This document shows, piece after piece, positions 14,461-17,064 of a DNA stretch of 17,064 nucleotides. Every line of letters starts with the position of its first letter. The first letter of the stretch is position 1. Under the pieces are notes generated by a model, which made no database searches, was not told where the DNA came from, and saw only the letters and a program-made list of their open reading frames with translations. This DNA comes from Xanthobacteraceae bacterium (GTDB lineage Bacteria; Pseudomonadota; Alphaproteobacteria; Rhizobiales; Xanthobacteraceae), in contig JASHRR010000783.1 of assembly GCA_030037185.1 (NCBI GenBank), positions 1 to 17,064 of the forward strand, given 5' to 3'. Both the position numbers and the translations under genes were made by a program.

Positions 14461-14954
14461 AGCGTTGTGCGATTACCCCGAGCCTTGCCAATGCCATTGC
14501 GTGTCTGCGCCGACGCGGCGCGGGTTCGGCGCCATCGTCATGGAAGCGATGCGTGGAGGGCAAGGTCGATCTTGATTATGCGCCGTCCGGCTTGGCCTGG
14601 CGCTTGACCTGTCCGGCCGCGAACGCGCTGGAGCCGACGGGTGAAGGCGAAATCGAGCCCGGCCGCGTATGGCCCTGTCCCGCAGAGGTCACCGACCGCC
14701 GGCGACAATTCGGCACCCATAGAGAGCGGGCGCAGGATGAGAGCCATCAGCCCCGTGAGGTTCGGCGCTTGTCCGACGTCACACCGATTCAGCAACTCTC
14801 TTATCCGTTCCGCTTTCTCGGCGCACCGCGCGAGACCGATGGCCTGTTCAGATGGTGCGTGCGAACCATCCGCGCCGGAGACATCCAGCTGCAATCAGCG
14901 CCGCAGGCAATCAAAGCGATTGCGTCCGGTGCGCTTTAACTGCAGCTTCCTCCG
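14461..14954. other. 494-base spacer with a gene remnant
   Basis: Lies between the 3' ends of the binding-protein gene and the convergent hydrolase gene. Bases about 14501-14640 hold a broken histidine-kinase C-terminus (listed separately). The remaining part to 14954 has long open frames on both strands, including a minus-strand one from a TTG at 14894 to 14538, but none has a ribosome-binding site or a recognisable family, and the minus-strand one runs through the kinase remnant on the opposite strand, so I do not call a gene. Confidence 0.4.
14501..14640 (+). pseudogene. Frameshifted C-terminal fragment of an HWE-type sensor histidine kinase
   Basis: In one frame APTRRGFGAIVMEAM (to 14551) matches the G2 region and following helix of HWE/HisKA_2 kinase ATPase domains. 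Skipping one base (14552), the next frame continues VEGKVDLDYAPSGLAWRL and ends CPAANALEP, which is the usual last strand and C-terminus of these kinases. Both halves have the right order and distance, so this is the tail of a kinase gene with a one-base insertion. The rest of the kinase (PAS domains, HWE helix, N box) is missing upstream, where the binding-protein gene sits directly. The remnant points to a deletion or insertion at this site in the past. Confidence 0.6.
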
Positions 14955-16010
14955 TCACGCTCTGAAGAAATTGACAAAATGATCGTAGACTCGGTCGGGT
15001 GCTTCTACTTGCAGGGCATGGCCGGTCGGGAGCGGTTGGGCGTCGATGAGGTTGCTCGCGAACTTACGCCATACCGTGGGATATTCCTGAGTCGGCGGCA
15101 GGCCTCGCGTTCCCCACAAGACCAGCAGCGGCGTCGCCATCCGGCGATCCTTTTCGGCACTGTCGATCTCAAAATCAATTGTGGCGTTTGCGCGATAGTG
15201 ACGGCAGGCGCCGGCGATCGTCTTGTGTGTGAAGCAGCGCACATACTCGTCGAACACGATTTTGGGAAGATGGTTGTTGTAGCCTCGGGCTTTCAGAAAC
15301 CATTCGGCAGAAACGGCGCTTATCAGTGTATCGGGAAATGGCTCCGGTTGCGCTAGAAACAGCCAGTGCCAGGAGTTGAGCGCCGACTTCATATTGAGAT
15401 TGGTCCACACGTAATAGCTCGGCAGCACGTCCAGGATGCAGACCTTGATGATCCGATCCGGGTGATCGAAGCACATGCGATGGCTGACGCGTGCACCGCG
15501 GTCGTGGCCCGCGAGGAAGAACCGCCGATGCCCAAGACTCTCCATGACCTCGAACATGTCTTCGGCCAATACCCCGGAGCTGTAATTGATGTGATTCGGA
15601 CCAGGGTCAGGCAACGAACTGTCGCCGTAGCCGCGCAGATCGGCGAGAACCACATGGTAGTCTTTCGCAAGCCGTGCGGCGACGCCATACCACGTCGCGT
15701 GGGTCTGTGAATTGCCGTGCAGGAGCAGCAGGGGCGGGCCGGAACCGCCGTGGCGCAGGCGAATGACGGCGCCCTTCGTGCGCATGTCGAGATGCTTGAA
15801 TCCCGCGAACAGGGCCGCGACTTCCGGGCTGCCCCAGCGCGTCGGATCGCGGACGTAATCGGCGCTTGTCGCTTCGGCCAGCGCCGTCGTTTGCTGCGCC
15901 GATGATGGCGTGGCGAAAACCGACGCCGTTGCGCCTGCCGTCAAGGCCTGAACCAGACCGCGCCGGCTCACACCTGCTGCGAATTGTTCCGATTGACGAT
16001 GCGTCGTCAT
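14955..16010 (-). CDS. Tat-exported alpha/beta hydrolase, fluoroacetate-dehalogenase-like
   Basis: Alpha/beta-hydrolase of 351 residues with a twin-arginine leader (SRRGLVQALTAG at 15-26, hydrophobic to about 35, likely cleavage at SSA-QQ). The catalytic core follows fluoroacetate dehalogenase closely: oxyanion HGN (98-100), nucleophile Asp170 in GHDRGAR with Arg171 and Arg174 that hold the carboxylate, acid Asp194 in ILDVLPSY, halide-binding His215-Trp216 in SWHWLFL, Tyr272 in HYRANATIDFE and His331 in TGHALQ. Distances from nucleophile to acid (24) and to His-Trp (45) equal those of the known enzyme. The ATG at 16010 is chosen over a TTG at 16037 because GAGG lies six bases upstream. Known dehalogenases of this group are cytosolic, so export is unusual. 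It may defluorinate haloacetates or act as an epoxide hydrolase or esterase. Confidence 0.85.
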   Translation of the reverse strand: MTTHRQSEQFAAGVSRRGLVQALTAGATASVFATPSSAQQTTALAEATSADYVRDPTRWGSPEVAALFAGFKHLDMRTKGAVIRLRHGGSGPPLLLLHGNSQTHATWYGVAARLAKDYHVVLADLRGYGDSSLPDPGPNHINYSSGVLAEDMFEVMESLGHRRFFLAGHDRGARVSHRMCFDHPDRIIKVCILDVLPSYYVWTNLNMKSALNSWHWLFLAQPEPFPDTLISAVSAEWFLKARGYNNHLPKIVFDEYVRCFTHKTIAGACRHYRANATIDFEIDSAEKDRRMATPLLVLWGTRGLPPTQEYPTVWRKFASNLIDAQPLPTGHALQVEAPDRVYDHFVNFFRA

Positions 16011-16095
16011 GTCAGCCTCACTCGTGAGTTTCAGCAAAGCGACAGCCGATTAGTCGCGCGCAGGAATCGCGCATTGGGGAAGGCCTGAATCCTTC

Positions 16096-16170
16096 CAAAG
16101 CGGTCGGGTTGAGCCGATTGATGTGGCACCGCTTTGACCGATTGCACGCGGCTGCGCGGCATGCAATCGG
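16096..16170. repeat. Two adjacent strong hairpins between amidohydrolase and hydrolase genes
   Basis: First: CAAAGCGGT (16096-16104) pairs perfectly with ACCGCTTTG (16128-16136) around a 23-base loop. Second, starting two bases later: CCGATTGCA (16138-16146) pairs perfectly with TGCAATCGG (16162-16170), and CGCG-GCTG-CGCG (16147-16158) forms an inner stem. GCCGATTG inside the first loop (16113-16120) repeats the start of the second stem. Neither is followed by a T-run on the minus strand, so although they stand between two minus-strand genes they look more like a palindromic intergenic repeat than a classical terminator. Confidence 0.6.
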
Positions 16171-16205
16171 GAGATAAGCGGCAGGTGCGCCGCGGGCTTC
16201 GTCAC

Positions 16206-16219
16206 CTGAGGGCCCTCAG
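16206..16219. repeat. 14-base perfect palindrome over the amidohydrolase stop codon
   Basis: CTGAGGGCCCTCAG reads the same on both strands and contains the stop codon (16216-16218) of the minus-strand amidohydrolase. In RNA it could fold as CTGAG-GGCC-CTCAG. It may help end or stabilise the transcript, or be chance. Confidence 0.35.
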
Positions 16220-17064
16220 CCAATCCCGGCGAGCCGATAAAAGCGGGCGGCAGTTCCGGCGAAAAGATCGGCCCTTTCCATCGCGCCGGCGCCTCTCGTG
16301 AGCAGCTTGCAGGCGTTCCAGTACACCGGGTAGCTGAAGCCCTCCTTGTCAGGCGGAAAGTTGCTTTCAAACATGCAACGCCGCGCCCCGAAGGCTTCGA
16401 TGCAGGTGTCGACATAGGGGCGGATCGCCTTCGCCACCATCTCGGACGACGGCGGCTCGGCCAGCTTTTCGAATCCGAGACCGTTGACGGCTTGGCCAAG
16501 TCCGCCGACTTTGACATAGACATTTTCGTGTGCAGCGAGCGCCTTGATCGACGCGGCCCAGCGGGGAAATTGCTCGCTTAACCTGCCGGCATATGCGCCG
16601 ATTCCGACCAGCCTGCCGACGTGGTTGAGCACGATTTTGGTGTCCGGGAATGCGCCGGCAAGGTTGGCGACGTCGTCAAGTTGCGGGTGAAGAACCAAAG
16701 CATCGAACGAGAGTCCGAGACGGCCGAGGAGCGCGAATCCCTCGCGAAACGTCTTGTCGCCGAGCAGCCCGGGCGGTGCCGGATTGGCCGGATTGAGGAG
16801 TGAAGCATCGGCGTCCCAAGCGGTGCCGTAGCGAATGCCGCGGAATCGATCGCCGCCGGCGCGCATAAGCGCGGCAAGCACCGGCTCGACGCGGCTACCC
16901 AACCTCAGATCGGCGTATCCGACAATACCCGCCGCCACCCTGGTCTTGCCGCAGTATCCGCTGGCGCATATCGCCGCCATCCCGTTCACGAATTCGGTTT
17001 CGCCGACCGGGCGCATCTCGACCGGACCGGAGTCGCGGTACATCGAGTTGGCCTGCACGAATAC
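16216..17064 (-). CDS. Amidohydrolase family protein (Amidohydro_2), 5' end cut by the window
   Basis: TIM-barrel metal-dependent hydrolase of the Amidohydro_2 group (relatives of 2-pyrone-4,6-dicarboxylate and lactone hydrolases and amino-muconate decarboxylases). The visible 282 residues are open to the window edge and begin in mid-protein with VFVQANSMYRDSGP and RPVGETEFVNGMA, a stretch that in the family follows the first barrel strand, so the N-terminal HxH metal motif lies outside. Seen are RGIRYG (75-80), LHPQLDD with His126, IVLNHVGRLVG with His148, VYVKVGGLG (182-190) and ESNFPPDK with Asp239, the usual order of metal and catalytic residues. A GTG near 17058 is internal, not the start. 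Cytosolic, on the same strand as the Tat hydrolase 205 bases downstream. The reaction is probably hydrolysis of a lactone or dicarboxylate; substrate unknown. Confidence 0.85.
   Translation of the reverse strand, partial: VFVQANSMYRDSGPVEMRPVGETEFVNGMAAICASGYCGKTRVAAGIVGYADLRLGSRVEPVLAALMRAGGDRFRGIRYGTAWDADASLLNPANPAPPGLLGDKTFREGFALLGRLGLSFDALVLHPQLDDVANLAGAFPDTKIVLNHVGRLVGIGAYAGRLSEQFPRWAASIKALAAHENVYVKVGGLGQAVNGLGFEKLAEPPSSEMVAKAIRPYVDTCIEAFGARRCMFESNFPPDKEGFSYPVYWNACKLLTRGAGAMERADLFAGTAARFYRLAGIG

Noticed and set aside
14538..14894. A 118-codon minus-strand frame with fairly normal amino-acid content
   Set aside because: It starts at a TTG without ribosome-binding site and runs antisense over the histidine-kinase remnant; no family recognised.
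14445..14939. A 164-codon plus-strand frame overlapping the end of the binding-protein gene
   Set aside because: Only its part near 14553-14640 looks like protein and that is the second half of the kinase relic; the rest is Arg-rich and unrelated.
1..17064. CRISPR array, tRNA or rRNA genes, insertion-sequence transposase
   Set aside because: I looked for regularly spaced direct repeats, tRNA-like cloverleaf ends and transposase motifs and saw none.

Overview
The window is GC-rich DNA, densely packed with genes and with GC-rich third codon positions. The gene families suggest an alphaproteobacterium of the order Hyphomicrobiales, perhaps close to Bradyrhizobium, Rhodopseudomonas or Xanthobacteraceae. 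The reasons are NitT/TauT-type transport genes, orphan solute-binding proteins, a CoxL-like molybdenum hydroxylase, a class 2 PyrD, a remnant of an HWE-type histidine kinase and several kinds of intergenic palindromic repeat. The taxonomic placement is inferred from memory of such genomes; there is no rRNA gene to confirm it.

Layout. (1) 1-5842, plus strand: the end of one ABC permease and a second complete permease (GTG start overlapping the first gene), a 332-base gap, then an NMT1-like periplasmic binding protein, a TctC/Bug-type binding protein and a molybdenum hydroxylase large subunit, the last two separated by one base. (2) 5962-6549, minus: type I isopentenyl-diphosphate isomerase, divergent from (3) 6661-7461, plus: a class I SAM methyltransferase. 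(4) 7462-8042: a 581-base stretch with no convincing gene. (5) 8043-10489, minus: an amidase-signature enzyme whose stop codon overlaps the start of pyrD. (6) 10490-10866: a divergent spacer carrying an inverted pair of REP-like units. (7) 10867-14460, plus: a DUF2848 protein, a cupin, a second amidase-signature enzyme and an NMT1-like binding protein with no signal peptide; a large palindromic element separates the last two. (8) 14461-14954: a spacer with a frameshifted C-terminal scrap of a histidine kinase. (9) 14955-16010, minus: a Tat-exported alpha/beta hydrolase with every active-site residue of fluoroacetate dehalogenase. (10) 16038-16215: two strong hairpins. (11) 16216-17064, minus: an amidohydrolase cut by the window edge.

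Taken together this looks like accessory catabolic DNA built around uptake and hydrolysis or hydroxylation of small organic molecules: three binding proteins of two classes, two amidases, one Mo-hydroxylase, one dehalogenase-like hydrolase and one amidohydrolase, with housekeeping genes (pyrD, idi) in between. No substrate can be read from the sequence. Nothing here is a demonstrably new system. The most interesting items are the DUF2848-cupin-amidase-binding protein cassette, the Tat-exported defluorinase-like enzyme, the molybdenum subunit without its partner subunits, and the varied palindromic repeats in the spacers.
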